In this document: positions 35,902 through 47,635 of the stretch, in pieces | Layout of the letters: every line of letters begins with the position of its first letter | How positions within the stretch are numbered: the stretch's first letter is position 1 | From: Panagrolaimus kolymaensis | Taxonomy: Eukaryota > Nematoda > Chromadorea > Rhabditida > Panagrolaimidae | Length of the DNA: 64,000 bases | Assembly (NCBI GenBank): GCA_028622995.1 | Contig: JAJQJQ010000003.1 | Location: 9,982,001-10,046,000, forward strand | Reading direction: 5' to 3' | Program-made: the position numbers and the translations under genes | Notes under the pieces: model-generated | The model's input: the letters and a program-made list of their open reading frames with translations, nothing else | Databases searched by the model: none | Told to the model about the DNA's origin: nothing

Positions 35902-37969
35902 TTAATTTCCCATAGCTTGATCCCAATGATCATGAAAATCAGGAAGGAATATCCTTGCCACAGCAACAGATTCATTCAAAGTAAATGTAAAATTCTAAAA
36001 ATACAAATTTTGGTTTCAGAGCAAAAATAATAAAAAAGTGCAAAAAATTAATACCTTTATAAATAATAAAAGACACATAACATATCCATTTCTTACTCCA
36101 CCATGTTCAACCCCATATGTTAAAACGTTATATGTATTATAGTCAGCAAATAAATCATTTTGAAATTGGTTTAATGCATTATTGGATATATTTAAACTTT
36201 CAGCTGAAAAATTGAAAGAATGAAAAAAGGTTCAATTTTGGAATATGAAAAAAATAATCTATTTTTTTAATCAACTAAATATTGCTTTTTTGTTACTTCC
36301 TTCCGGCGTTTTTTTTTAATTATCGAAGTTACAATAAAAAAAGCTTACTTTTTTCTTCGAATAAATTAATTTATGTAATACACTTTTTTTTCTTAGGAAA
36401 GTAAGTAGGCTTTCGAGTAATTAACTATGAAATAATAATAATTTCTTCTACCTTCTTTTTTTAATGAATGATGAAAGTAATTAAGTTTTAAAGTACAGAA
36501 AAGAAGAATCGAGATGTGTGATGCTACGAATTTATGTATTTTTGTTAATTGGCATCATGGCTTAGTTTCTAGGGTTGTAGCGAGTAAAAAAGAGAGAGAG
36601 GAAGTTCAATTTGGTGTTAAAGAGATCTGTGAACAATAAGACCCTTATTAAATTTTTCTGGCGCAAAAAAGCAATATTTGGAAAGAATTGTTTCTTATGG
36701 ATAAATATATTTCAGAGATTTTTTATAGTTTTTACTGGGGCAAAATTTCGAGAGTGGCTTCCTTACCTGTTTCACAAAACAATGTTCCAGCAATAAGGGC
36801 AATATCCGTTTCAGTTAGATCCAAAGTTCTCACTTTTTCTGCACATGCTTTCATTTTTCCAAGAATTGGATTAAATATTCTGAAATTGTCGAAATTTAAA
36901 AAAACTATTATAAATTTATTAAAAATTAAAATTACAAACTCTTGTGCTTGATCAGCCATTTCTTTTTTAGGATAAAAATCATGAATATCTGAAGTTATGT
37001 AATATCCATGGTTAACATAAAATTTATCTTCGTTTGGTTGAAACACTTTTGTCGTTTGCCACGATTGATAAAGAATATGAAAACCATGATAGAAATTTTT
37101 GAGAAATATCATCTATAAATTGTTTCATAATTTATGAATTTTTAAATAAAAAAAATATATATACCTTTTGTTCTTGGCTGAAATTATTAAAAGGTTTAAA
37201 AAAATCATTTAACATTGAAATAGTTAAGAATATACTACTTCTAAATAAAGATTTATAGAGTTCATCGTTTACTGGTTTATACTGAAAAAAGAATACTTAC
37301 TTAATTGAAGAGAAAAGAAAATATGCAAATGAAACTTACATTTACGGGACTAAAGATCTTTTCTGTGTGATTCACTGTAAAAAGTGACCTTTCAGAAGTT
37401 TTATAATTATGAATGGCTTGAGTTAACTCATAAAGAGTTTTGCATTCTCTTTGGCGCCAATCTCGAGGAGTCTTAATTTAATTTGATTTTTGTTTAATCT
37501 ATCAAAGAAAAAAACTTTAAAAAAAATTAATACTTTATCGTGATTCAGAGGCGCTGGAGAAATAGATGCTGGATTGCTGAAACTTTCTACCGAATTACTC
37601 CCATTTGTGGTCGTTGTTGTTGTATTTGACGCAGATGAAGTGGATTCACCAACAAAATGCATAGTTGTTGTTGCTGTTATTGGCTTTGTTGTTGTATCTA
37701 TTTTCATTCCAGCTTGCAAACATTGTTTAAATCTGCAAGATCGACAAGCATTTCTAAACCCTATAAAACATTTTTTGTTTTATTATTTTTAAATCCCTCT
37801 TTAATTATTTACCTTTTTTAATTAAACAAGCTTCCCGCATTCGACATTTATAACTTTTTCTTTCTGCAATTGATCGACGAAAAAATGAGGAACAAGCTCG
37901 ACAAGCAATGATTCCAAAATGTAATCCATGTCCTTGTTGCTCGCAAACTCGGCATTTTTGATCATCCAT
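35902..37969 (-). CDS. Nuclear hormone receptor (zinc-finger transcription factor), copy 1
   Basis: Eight exons on minus: 37813-37969, 37534-37760, 37340-37471, 37165-37281, 36940-37112, 36767-36879, 36055-36203, 35902-35994. They total 1161 nt in phase, 386 residues. The DNA-binding domain starts almost at the N terminus (MDDQKCRVCEQQGHGLHFG). It carries two C4 zinc fingers and the nematode-type P-box CRACSSFFRR; the second finger ends CRSCRFKQCLQAGMK. A Thr-rich hinge follows (two Thr runs, residues about 80-115), then a divergent ligand-binding domain (FFKPFNNFSQEQK, DLTETDIALIAGTLF). It belongs to the expanded HNF4-derived nematode NHR class. Lies 5' to 3' directly downstream of a second NHR on the same strand, likely from tandem duplication. 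Confidence 0.93.
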
Positions 37970-38815
37970 TATTATTTCCACAAAATATTATAAATTACAA
38001 GTGTTTATTTTTAAAACAATAAAAATTTAAAACATTAAAGAATCAAAACACTTATTTTTATTTTTATTTTTCACGCGCAGTAGTCTAGGTTGAAAAGAAC
38101 TCGAATATTATTTTGTGTATGTACGTACGTACAACCATAACTTTTTTTGCCCCGCGTGTGTTATCTCTTTTTTTGTGTTGTTTGTCGTTTTCGTTGTGAA
38201 GGTGAAAACTCACTTTCATATTTCATTACTGCGCTGTTTTTCACCGAGGACGACAGGTTGTTATTTATTTTGTAGTTTGTGACAAAAAAAGGTAAGTAAA
38301 AATATGTGTAAATTTTGCGTCAAAAACGTAAAAAATTGTGCTTGGTTTTTCCTTTTTGACATTGTTGTCTATGTTAATGAACCAAACATAAAAAAGTAAT
38401 ATTTTTTGTTAATGCTTTGTTTTTATTTTTGCCTTCCGGATAACCCCGAATGGCAGTTCCAAAAATTTTATGTTTTTTCTAACACACATTTCTGTGATTA
38501 GAAATTATATACTAACCTTGTGGGTTGTATAATAAACCAAAGAAGAAATGGTTGAAAGAGAAAATAAAGGGTAAAGTATACGCACGCAAGAGAAAGTCAC
38601 AAAGGGGGACAGAATGCAAAAGAAATACACTCTCTCTTCGATGCAATGCTTTCATTTTTTGTTGGTTCTTGGTTTTTTTTGAAAGAAGCGATTATTGTGA
38701 AAGAAAAAAAGGAAACTCAAATAATAGAACTTTATTTTAACCAAATTTTTAAAATTAAAAATAAACCCGTAAGCAAAAAAAAAAAATAATGGCAATGAAA
38801 ATAAAATATTTGTAT
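37970..38815. other. Intergenic gap between the two nuclear receptors
   Basis: Contains the promoter of copy 1 in its left part; a GTACGTACGT tract lies near 38121. Nothing else recognised. Confidence 0.45.
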
Positions 38816-40214
38816 TTAATTTGTATGTTCCCAAATGCCAACAAAATTCTCTGGAGAAAATATTCTAATTATCATTGTTGATTCACTCATCATGGTTTGG
38901 ATATCCTAAAAATTAACATTTTTACACTAAACTTTATTATTGTTTTTTTGCTTACATTTACGGTTGAAACTTTCAATAACAAATCAGCGAATCTTATTCC
39001 GCCTTCATGAAATCCATAATGACTGATAATTTCTGCATGAGCTTCGGCAAGCAAATCCCTCCAAAAAATTTCATCTTCGTTGTTTGAAAGTTGATTTTTT
39101 CGCAAATTTTGTGCAATAAACATTACAGAAATTAACCCAACTTCAACTTCTCGATAACCTTGAAAAGTTTGGGAAAGGTTTATTACTTGGCAAACCACGG
39201 GATTGAGCAATCTAAAATTTTAATTTATATAAATATTCAAAAACTTTGGAACAAAGTTTGAGAGGCAAACAACTTACTTTATAACATCTTTGGAACTTTC
39301 TTTATGCTCAAAAAAATGTTCAAGATTATTTCGATCAATGTAATACCCAAAATTCATAACAAATTTATTTGAATCATTTGGAAACATGATTGCGGTTAAA
39401 GAAGTTTTATATGCCATTGCAATGGAACGAGCAACATTTTTCATTGTTGAAATCTGAAAACTTTTAATTTTAAACCTCCAAAAAATGAAGAAAAAAAAGC
39501 CAAAGCTTTTTGGTTTTGGTTTTATACTTTTTGTTCTTGAGTTAAACGTTTGAATGGAAGAATATGTTCTTGCAATAATGAAAACATAATTGACATGGAA
39601 GCTTTTTCAACTTTATCATATTCTGATTGGGTTATTAATTTGTATTGAAAAACAATAAGTTTTTTAAAGTAAAAAAGCAAGAAAAAAGCTATTACTTCAA
39701 TATTTGCGAATATATTCGATGGATTTTCAACTGTATATAGCGATCTTAGAGAACTTAAATATCCATGCCAAAATAAATATACACTTTTTAAATGGATTGT
39801 TGAATCTATTGAAATTGATGGAATATATTGAAGCTTACAAAGGGGTGCATCTGGAGGCGAAGGTTGTGGTTGTTGTTGTTGCAATTCTGCTGCTGGTGTT
39901 TCTAAACCCAATTTTCAAACTTTTAATGGTTTTTTTGAACTAAATTTTTACCGGGTCTTTTCATTCCAACTTCATAACAACGCCGTAATCGACAAGCTCG
40001 ACAAATGTTTCTGTAATCTTAAATTTAAAACGAATGAATATACGTTTTAAAGAATGAGAAACTCACTAAACGAAACATTGCAAGAATTATCCTTTCGACA
40101 TTGATAAGTTTTATTTTCAGCTAAAGTCCGCCGAAAAAATGATGAACAAGCTCGGCAAGAAATTACATTAAAATGATATCCGTCACTAGAATTCTCGCAA
40201 ATTGTGCACTTCAT
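38816..40214 (-). CDS. Nuclear hormone receptor, copy 2
   Basis: Model on minus: 40067-40214, 39952-40017, 39528-39901, 39278-39453, 38956-39211, 38816-38905; 1110 nt in phase, 369 residues. The DNA-binding domain starts at Met1 (MKCTICENSSDGYHFN), with P-box CRACSSFFRR and second finger RNICRACRLRRCYEVGMKR. A Gln run in the hinge is followed by a divergent ligand-binding domain (LLQEHILPFKRLTQEQK parallels FFKPFNNFSQEQK of copy 1). Within exon 3 a GTAATA donor at 39695 and CAATCAG acceptor at 39623 mark the place where copy 1 has an intron. Removing that 73-base piece breaks the frame, while keeping it adds about 25 hydrophobic residues and stays open. The model keeps it, but an assembly error is possible. 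Confidence 0.85.
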
Positions 40215-42335
40215 GATAATACTCTTACTTTTACTTGTGACAAACTAAAACATTAAAACATAATTTTGTGTTCAATGTTTAATGGAATAAAAAATCTTTG
40301 ACATAAATGTGTAGTTTATAGTTTCCAAGCACATGCTTTTTAGTTTTCAATTGAAGTTATGTTTAAACTGCCAAAAGTTTTCACGTTAATAAAATGGTTT
40401 TTATGTTAATGAATTAAAAAATTTACAATAATTTTTTGATTTAGTAAAATTTCCCAACCGGAGAGCAAAAAAACTCTTGCAAAATAAGAATTTCTTAATA
40501 ACTTCATTAAATATAAAAATAATCTGTGAGTGATAAATATTTAAGGCAAATAAGAATTTTCGACTCCTTGTAAGAATACAGCATGACTCTTTTTTATTCG
40601 TTTCTTAGTATAAAACTAGTGATGGATCGTAAACGTTTTTCGTTTGTTGTGTCACTTTTTATGCCGCAGCGCTTTCTTTCTTATTTACTTTAACAAAAAC
40701 ATTTTTTTTTCTGACTTAATTACGATAAAGAAAATTTATAGCTATGTCTTAAAGTCATTAATCATATGGAATTAAACGAATACTTTTAAAAAGGTTGCAA
40801 TTCAAGAGCTAAATATGGTTGCAATTCAAGAGCTAAATATTTATTTTCTATGGAAGAGTGAAAGAAAAAAATAGCAAACATCAAACCCAAGCTATGGGTT
40901 TTAAAAATAATGCACCATATTACCTTGTATTAATTGTGTTTAGTCGAGAATAAGCAAATAACTAGAAATGTTTTGTTGACAATAGAAAAAGCTGAAAAAA
41001 TAATCAATTCTTTTATAAAAAAATTTATGAAGAAAGGCAGTAAAAAAGGCAGCTAGGCGTTTTTTTATGCATTCACTCTTTTCTTGCATACGCTTATTTT
41101 TTTCAACCAGCAGCCGGTTGGTTGTCAGAGAGAGGAACGGAAAAAAATATGTTCACCGGCTGCCTAAATATTATAGATAAAATGTTGCTTTTTATGTTTC
41201 CTTTTTTTTTATTATTTTTCATCTTCATTTTTCTTTGTCCTCCTTTTTACAAAAAGTTAAAGAGCTTGAATAAAAATTGAAATTTCCTTTTTTTGAGTAC
41301 TTATTTATTTTGTCTAATATGTTTTAAGAAAAATTTTTAGCTTAAAAATCATTTATTATTTTCATATGCCAACCTCTTTTAATCAAAACTTCTTCAATTT
41401 TTGTCTGATTAACGCAACTACTCATTTTTCATAAAAAGAAAAGAGCCACAAACGTTTGAGAATTTGTTATCTTAAGCCAATTACATTTTTTTGATTTTTA
41501 AATGTTATTTAAATATAATTCAATAACTGGGGAAAAAAACTTTTTTTACATTAAATAATAATAAAAACTTAAATAATTCCAAAGAACTTGTGATGGTTAA
41601 AATAAGTTAAGTGAAATTTTTTTTTATCAAAATCATACTTCGGTTACTGTAATTCACGTCAGCAAAAAAAGAAAGAAAGAATTTTTTTTGTTAAAATAAA
41701 TAAGAAAGAGAAAAAAAACGCTGTGGCATAAAAAATAACTCAACTGACGAAAAACGTAAAAAATACATCACAAGTTTTGCGCTAAAAAAGATAAAAAAAA
41801 TATAAAATGAATAAAAAAGAAAATTGATTAATGTCTTGTTTGACTTATCAAAAAATGCAACAAAAAATGTCAGAAAAGAATTTTATGTTTTCTGATTTAT
41901 TACTTTTTTGCTTTTCTAACGTTTTTTCCATACATTAGTTAAAGTTTTTATTTTGAAAGTATATTTTTTAAGATAAAAACTAACTAAAATTTTGCAAAAT
42001 ATTGGTAAACCTTTTTATAAGACTTGTTTTCACTATTTACTCACCTAAGTTCTCCCATTTCCTTTTGTAATATTTTATTTATTGAGTTCCAAGTTTTTTT
42101 CTAAAGCTTATTTTCCTTTTTATTACCATTTTTGAGATGAACCAAAAAAATTAATTACTTTTTTTTTGCCTAGCTTTATAAGTATTTAAGTATTTTTATG
42201 ATGGGTTTGTTCCATGGTAAATTTGCTCGGTCTTTTTATACGTTTGCAATAGACAGTTTAAATTATTATTTTTATTTTATTTTGTAGCCGGTTGTTAAAC
42301 ATATTATTCTCGTGTTGTATTAAGGCATAAAAAAC
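40215..42335. other. Intergenic, with elements repeated at 46.9-47.1 kb
   Basis: Includes a roughly 60-base segment at 40297-40357 (TTTGACATAAATGTGTAGTT..) repeated at 47044-47107. Near 42228-42275 is a promoter-like block (CGGTCTTTTTATACGTTTGC) repeated near 46971-47018. A direct repeat GGTTGCAATTCAAGAGCTAA is at about 40793 and 40814. No gene recognised. Confidence 0.5.
42228..42260 (+). promoter_or_regulatory. Probable core promoter (TATA-like) of the secreted orphan
   Basis: CTTTTTATAC followed by GTTTGCAAT lies about 100 bases before the ATG at 42336. It is preserved with few changes at 46971-47003, upstream of the broken duplicate. Confidence 0.4.
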
Positions 42336-44954
42336 ATGGTTGCAAATTCTTGGGGTCACAAACAGCTAGCTAAAAAGTGAGTTTATTTTATATTTGTAAA
42401 ACAAAAATTAACTAATATTTTTAATTTTTAAGTCTTGGTTTCTTTTATGCAGCATAATTTTTATTACTAAAATGCTTATCAAGTATGTTTTGCTTCTCAT
42501 GCTATGTTTTTTTGAACGGGCCGTTTCAAATGATTCTAATTCCTTAGGTATGTCGATTTTAATCTTTTGGCTTTTAAACGGATTTATCAAATTATTAATA
42601 AGTAGATTACGGGAACGAAATACATAGTTTTTTCATCTTTTACTGGAAAAAACTCATACTCTTATTTATTGTAATGATTTTAGAGTTCACTCCCGAAACA
42701 ATGACTGCTTTTTTCGGCGTCACGACTGATGTTCTTGCAAGTGGAATTCTTGATGTTGGTAAAATATTTGCTCCACCCATGCTTTCTGCCGCTCTTGAAA
42801 TTGCCAAGGTCATTCCAAACGTAATAAAAGGATTAGTACCAGTAAGTGAAAAACGTTTTATCAGCTTACTTTTGAGTATTTTAGGCCACCGACCCTAATA
42901 TCCAAAATTTGAAAGAACTTAGTGAAAAATTTACTGCAAAAATTGATCAAGCTGAAGAAAATATTAAAGAAGAACTGCATTCTCTTAAACTAGAGCTAGT
43001 TTTGGAAAAATTTATGGATGTAAGCTTTTTCATTAAATTTCATTTAGAAATGATTAAAAAGTTAAAACTAAAATTTTTAGAAAATTAAAATCGGAGCAGA
43101 TTTTTTAATGAAAAAGTCTCACGACATACTCAAATATAATTCATCTTTAGCGGATGTTGATGCTTATACCAACTTTTGCCGATATAACACTGATTCTGCT
43201 CCCGATAAATTGATTGCTGTGAGTCCTCTTTAAATACATAATAAATTATTTCCAAAAGCCTTTTAGATTATTAATCATGAACTCATAAGAGACTGCGGCA
43301 GCATGGATGATTATCAAAAAAAAATTTATGTTAAAGCTCTTGAAAATGTTAAGGATTTGGATATTCGATTGGAACTAAAATTCAGTAAAATTTTCTTTTG
43401 TTTTTTTCAACACTATTTTTTTTTACTTTAGGAATTGCATATATTACAGCTAAAGAAGGAGATAGTACTATCTATAAAGAAATAATTGAAAAAGAAAAAT
43501 GTGAGTTAACGAATTTACTTTATTTTATAACAATGAAATCACTTTAAGCTTTTAAATCAACGTTGGAATTTGATAAATGGATCGTAATGTTTTTGAAACA
43601 AAATGATATTTTTAGTGCGTAAGTTTTAAAATTTTCATTATTCTTCCATACTTTACCCACATTTCCGCTTTCACCCTTCTTTAATTATAGATAATAAAAA
43701 AATTCTTTTTTATTTACGCATAGTTCTATTCTTTTCCGGTTCCTAAAACAATGAAAAATCAATTATTTGTAATCATACAGATACTTAGGAAATTTGGCTG
43801 CATGAATAAAGTTTTGAAAAAAAACAATTTAAGACGAAATCACTAAATTCAAAATAAAAATCAAAAACCTATTCATTATTTTAGGATATGTCCTCTCGAT
43901 TTGGCTTTCTATGGCAAAACTTGTAGTAGATATAATCTTTCAAGCACAATTTCGGCTATCAATAATATCATGAATGACATTGTGAGTTTTCATATTAAAT
44001 GCTTATACATACATTATAATTTTTAGTGGATCGGCAACGTAATCTGCAGCTCTTTTTACGTTTCTCCGCTCGATGCCGCTTTAACTAAAAATTTTAATAC
44101 TTTCAAAAACTATTCAGCTGCAATGGATCGTTATTTTGAAAAAACGATGGTAAATAATTAAATTATAATTTTTTACCAAAAGATAAATCTTTTTTATTTC
44201 AGGAAGATAGCTACCAACTTTGTGATTCAGCCCTTATAAATGATAGCATTAAAACTTACCCTGAACCTCTTCGAATTGAAGATCGAAATTATAAAGATTT
44301 TGGCGATTTTATTTTAAGAAGACTACAAAACGATGGGAATCCTAAGTAAGTTTATTTTTGTAGATTTTATGTAAAATAAATATTTGACTTAAAGATAAAA
44401 AGGATGTTTCGTTTCTTTTTTTACCCTAGAAAAGCCAAAGTTAAAATCTATTGGGGCTTTTAATATCAAGATAGGCTTGCAAAAAAATCAAATTTTCATC
44501 CCTTAATTTTGTTATTTTTTTAATAAAAAAAATATAGATGCAAGATTAATTATGTCACATCTGAATAACGATGAAAAAGTCAAAAAATTAGCCACGCGTA
44601 ACCATTGTTCTAAAAATAAAAGGATTTTTAATTTGCGGGGAATAAATATAAATGTCAAGCTTTTTGCTATTGTTTAAAGTCTACCAACTATTATTGGGTG
44701 GTTTTTTATAAATGCAAACTAAATGTTTATTCTCTTTTTATAGTTTGGATCGCAAAATTGTCGTTACAAAACCTTTTACTTTCAATTCTCAATATTTTTG
44801 TAAATGCGAAAATATGACACTTTGCAAATCGTTTGAAGATTTGGATAGAAATGTTTTGATCTTCGAGTTAGTATCATCAATTAAAGATGAACACGATTAT
44901 GAACTAAGAAGACACCGGAAATATTTTGTTGAGCACGAAAAAGAAATAAACTAA
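42336..44954 (+). CDS. Secreted orphan protein with early stop before a last exon
   Basis: Not recognised. Twelve exons: 42336-42376, 42453-42547, 42684-42841, 42885-43019, 43081-43218, 43267-43384, 43432-43500, 43549-43618, 43885-43981, 44027-44149, 44203-44345, 44744-44954. They total 1398 nt in phase, 465 residues. A signal-like stretch (MLIKYVLLLMLCFF) starts at residue 21, so the ATG at 42472 in exon 2 is an alternative start. Next is a hydrophobic/helical segment (ASGILDVGKIFAPPMLSAAL), then a Lys/Glu-rich predicted coiled coil (residues about 100-150). Cys pairs are scattered afterwards (CRYN, CGSM, CPLD, CKCENMTLC). TAA at 44952-44954 ends the frame four codons before a good splice donor. 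A further in-frame exon (45013-45268) follows. In the duplicate at 47.3 kb the same codon is CAA. Confidence 0.65.
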
Positions 44955-45012
44955 ACAATTAAGTAAGTTAAAGCTTTAAAAAAATTATAGTAAAAAAAAT
45001 TTCGTATTTCAG

Positions 45013-45268
45013 GGAGAAACAAGATGTGATTCAATTATCCCAAATGATTGGGTTCTTGAAAGAAAGAAATTTAAGTTTATCTGCTCCCGACCGGTTCACA
45101 AAACAACTTTGGATTCGCGATTGGAATCTTTTTGGACCCTGCAAATTTACATCCTCCATTTCATTCAAACAAACTTTTCAAGAAACATCTAAATATCTCG
45201 ATTTTTATTTCCCCAACTACGGTCCTACTACTGCTTCTGAATGCTATCACATTTACATTGTTTTTTAA
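45013..45268 (+). pseudogene. Stranded or readthrough last exon of the secreted orphan
   Basis: Acceptor TTTCAG at 45007-45012 and a GTAAGT donor just after the TAA of the previous exon join these 256 bases in the frame that continues past the stop. The 84 codons are open and protein-like (LWIRDWNLFGPCKF, DFYFPNYGP). Either the stop is a recent truncation and this exon is no longer translated, or it is reached by readthrough or a splice variant. Confidence 0.5.
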
Positions 45269-45656
45269 TACAGTTTCTATTGTTTGCATTGAATAATTTG
45301 TATTACATCTAACATTGTTTCTTCTCCTTCATTACTAAACCAATAGTAATTTTATGCTATTCTGAATGCAGGCTCTTGTTTTCATGTAGTTTATACTTCT
45401 TTTTTGTAAAGCTTTTTTTATTTCTTTCAAACTTGGCATTTTTTCCCAATGTGATTCCAATGTTTTGATTTTAAGCTTGTATTAATGTCGTAAGTAAACT
45501 TTCTTTTTTATTATATTGGCAGGCTCAAAAGTAAAAAAAAAATAAAAAAAAAGCGTTAAATTTTTAAAGCATAATTTTACGAGGAAAAAAAATCATTAAA
45601 AGACTTGATCGAATGGACGGCTTCTTGTCATGTGTACGGTATTGATAAAGTAAAAG
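45269..45656. other. Intergenic gap between convergent genes
   Basis: A/T-rich; no features seen. Confidence 0.45.
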
Positions 45657-46108
45657 CTATTCGTAGTATTCGATGGTGTCCGTTAAACCACGAAAAACCG
45701 CACTTCCAGTACCAACCACACATTTATCTTTCGTCCCATAATAGACATGATTAATATCTTTTCCGCCAGGAACTAATTTTTGACAGAAAATATAGTAATT
45801 TACATTAGGTTTTGGAATGAAAGTTTGAGAGAATTTCTGAAAAAGAAAATATTGTGTAAATAAAAAAAATAAAAAATAAGAAACAAACCGTTTGAAAAAT
45901 ATTAATTCGAACTTCCATTGCATTAATGAGCCGCCCTTTAGGACAACAAATGCGGCATCCAGAAGGATATGCAGTAAGCAATCCACTTTCAATCATCCAA
46001 TTTGTGAGGTGGTGGGCATATTCCTTATTTGGATAAGCTACACCACAAGTACACATCTTGAGAAATTTTTTGCAGATACCAATTAAATGCTGCAAAACAA
46101 ACTTTATC
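45657..46108 (-). CDS. Small Cys-rich orphan, 5' end uncertain
   Basis: Two exons on minus, 45889-46108 and 45657-45836, join in phase to about 133 residues ending ..RGLTDTIEYYE. The first exon is Cys-rich (MCTCGVAYPN, SGCRICCPKG) and the second holds two more Cys (IFCQKL, DKCVVG), so an extracellular or disulfide-bonded product is plausible. The acceptor at 46109-46110 implies an upstream exon supplying two bases of a codon. A hydrophobic signal-like open frame starts at 46512, but none of its donors gives the right phase, so I left it out. Not similar to any family I recognise. Confidence 0.5.
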
Positions 46109-47332
46109 CTAAAAATAAAAAATCAAAGTAATTTCTTTTTCCAACTCGCTTCGCGTCGTCTATATAAAAAAATAATATTAAAACTCAAAATTAAACTCCA
46201 ATATTATTTCAAAAAACTAATACCAAAAATGGAAAAGCTAAATTTCTTTTATATTGACAGATAAAGGGGGGAGGTGCTATCGAATGAGTTAAACGGATTC
46301 GACAATTAATGCTGCTTTCTAAAAATTTTAATGGCGCGCGAAAAATTACTCAAAAAAATAGAAAATATCACTTGGATGAGTGACTGGGAAAATGAAAGTA
46401 AAATAATAAAATGACTTGCACTCGAATAAAGATATGTGTAATACAAAAAAAAGAAGAATATAAATGTGGAAATGGCACTGACGAATATTATGATTAAACA
46501 AATACTCATCATTTAAAATACAAACGAAAAAATTTCTTGTAAGAAATCGTGGAAAAGTTAAAGATGTGTAAAAAATGACGAAGATGATATTCAGTCAATT
46601 GTTTATGAAATAATTTAACAGAATGACGAAAGCAACCCACGGCGTTATATTATCCAAAAACAACAAAATAAAGCAAAACAAAAAAAGTATTGGGCTTGAG
46701 AGATTTAGATCCTTCGTGAATTAAATTAGCTTCTTTTCGATCATAATTAAATAATTTAAACGTCATCCGCTTTGTCATTATTAAAAATGGGATTAAAGCT
46801 AGAAAAGAAGCAAAACAAAAAAAGTATTGGGCATGAGAGATTTAGATCCATCTTGAATTAAATTAACTTCTTATCGATCATATTTAAATTGATTCCTTTT
46901 TTGCAAAGTTTTATGAATATTTATATATTTTTATGGTGGATTTTTTTGTGATAAATTAGATCGGCCTTTTTATACTTTTGCAATAAACAATTTAAATAAA
47001 TATTTTTGTTTTTGGTTTGTTTTGAAAGCATCGTATAAGCTTATTTTGACATAAACGTGTAGTTTATAGTTTCAACAAAATGCATGCTTTTTGGTGTTTG
47101 GTTGTGGTTTGACATGTGAAAACTACATTTTTTGGATGAAGTTTTAAAAATATTGTTTGAGTATTAAAAAACTATAAAATCTTCAAAAAATCTCTTTTTT
47201 TATATTAAATTTGAATATTTAATGATTTACATTTTTTCTTTTTTTTGTTGTTGCTAGATTATGAAATTATCAATCAGATCAATTACTCGACCAAGGTTTA
47301 TTAAATAACGTTAACAAGCGACAAACGAGGAG
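46109..47332. repeat. Repeat-rich gap with duplicated promoter and flank pieces
   Basis: A 55-60 base piece starting AAGCAAAACAAAAAAAGTAT at 46671 is repeated at 46808 (137 bases apart, followed by GAGAGATTTAGATCC in both). The block near 46905-47018 resembles 42180-42275, and 47044-47107 resembles 40297-40357. Together these are parts of the upstream region of the gene at 42336 brought next to a copy of its twelfth exon. Confidence 0.6.
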
Positions 47333-47635
47333 TTGGATCTAAAAATCGTCGTTACAAAACCTCTTACTTTCAATTCACAATATTACTGTTTATGTGAGAA
47401 CATGATGTTATGTAAATCAATTGAAGATTTGGATAGAAATATTATGATCTTCCAATTAGTTTCATTATTTAAAGATCAACATAATTATGAACTAAGACGT
47501 CATCGGAAATATTTCGTTGAGCATGAAAAAGAAATAAATCAAACAGTTGAGTAAGTCAAAGCTTTAAAAAAATAATACTAAGACCTTGTTCCATATTTCA
47601 GGGAAAAACAAAATATTTTTTTTTGTAAAAAATAA
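47333..47635 (+). pseudogene. Fragment duplicate of the secreted orphan (exon 12 and remnant)
   Basis: 47333-47550 encodes a close copy of exon 12 of the gene at 42336, from LDLKIVVTKPLTFNSQYYC to HRKYFVEHEKEINQTVE. A GTAAGT donor follows, then a remnant of the next exon (47602-47635) that runs into a stop after about eleven codons. Exons 1-11 are missing. At the position of the parent's stop codon this copy has CAA (47540-47542). Confidence 0.7.

Noticed and set aside
46306..46512. Signal-like hydrophobic frame as first exon of the Cys-rich orphan
   Set aside because: No donor in it gives the two leftover bases required by the exon at 45889-46108.
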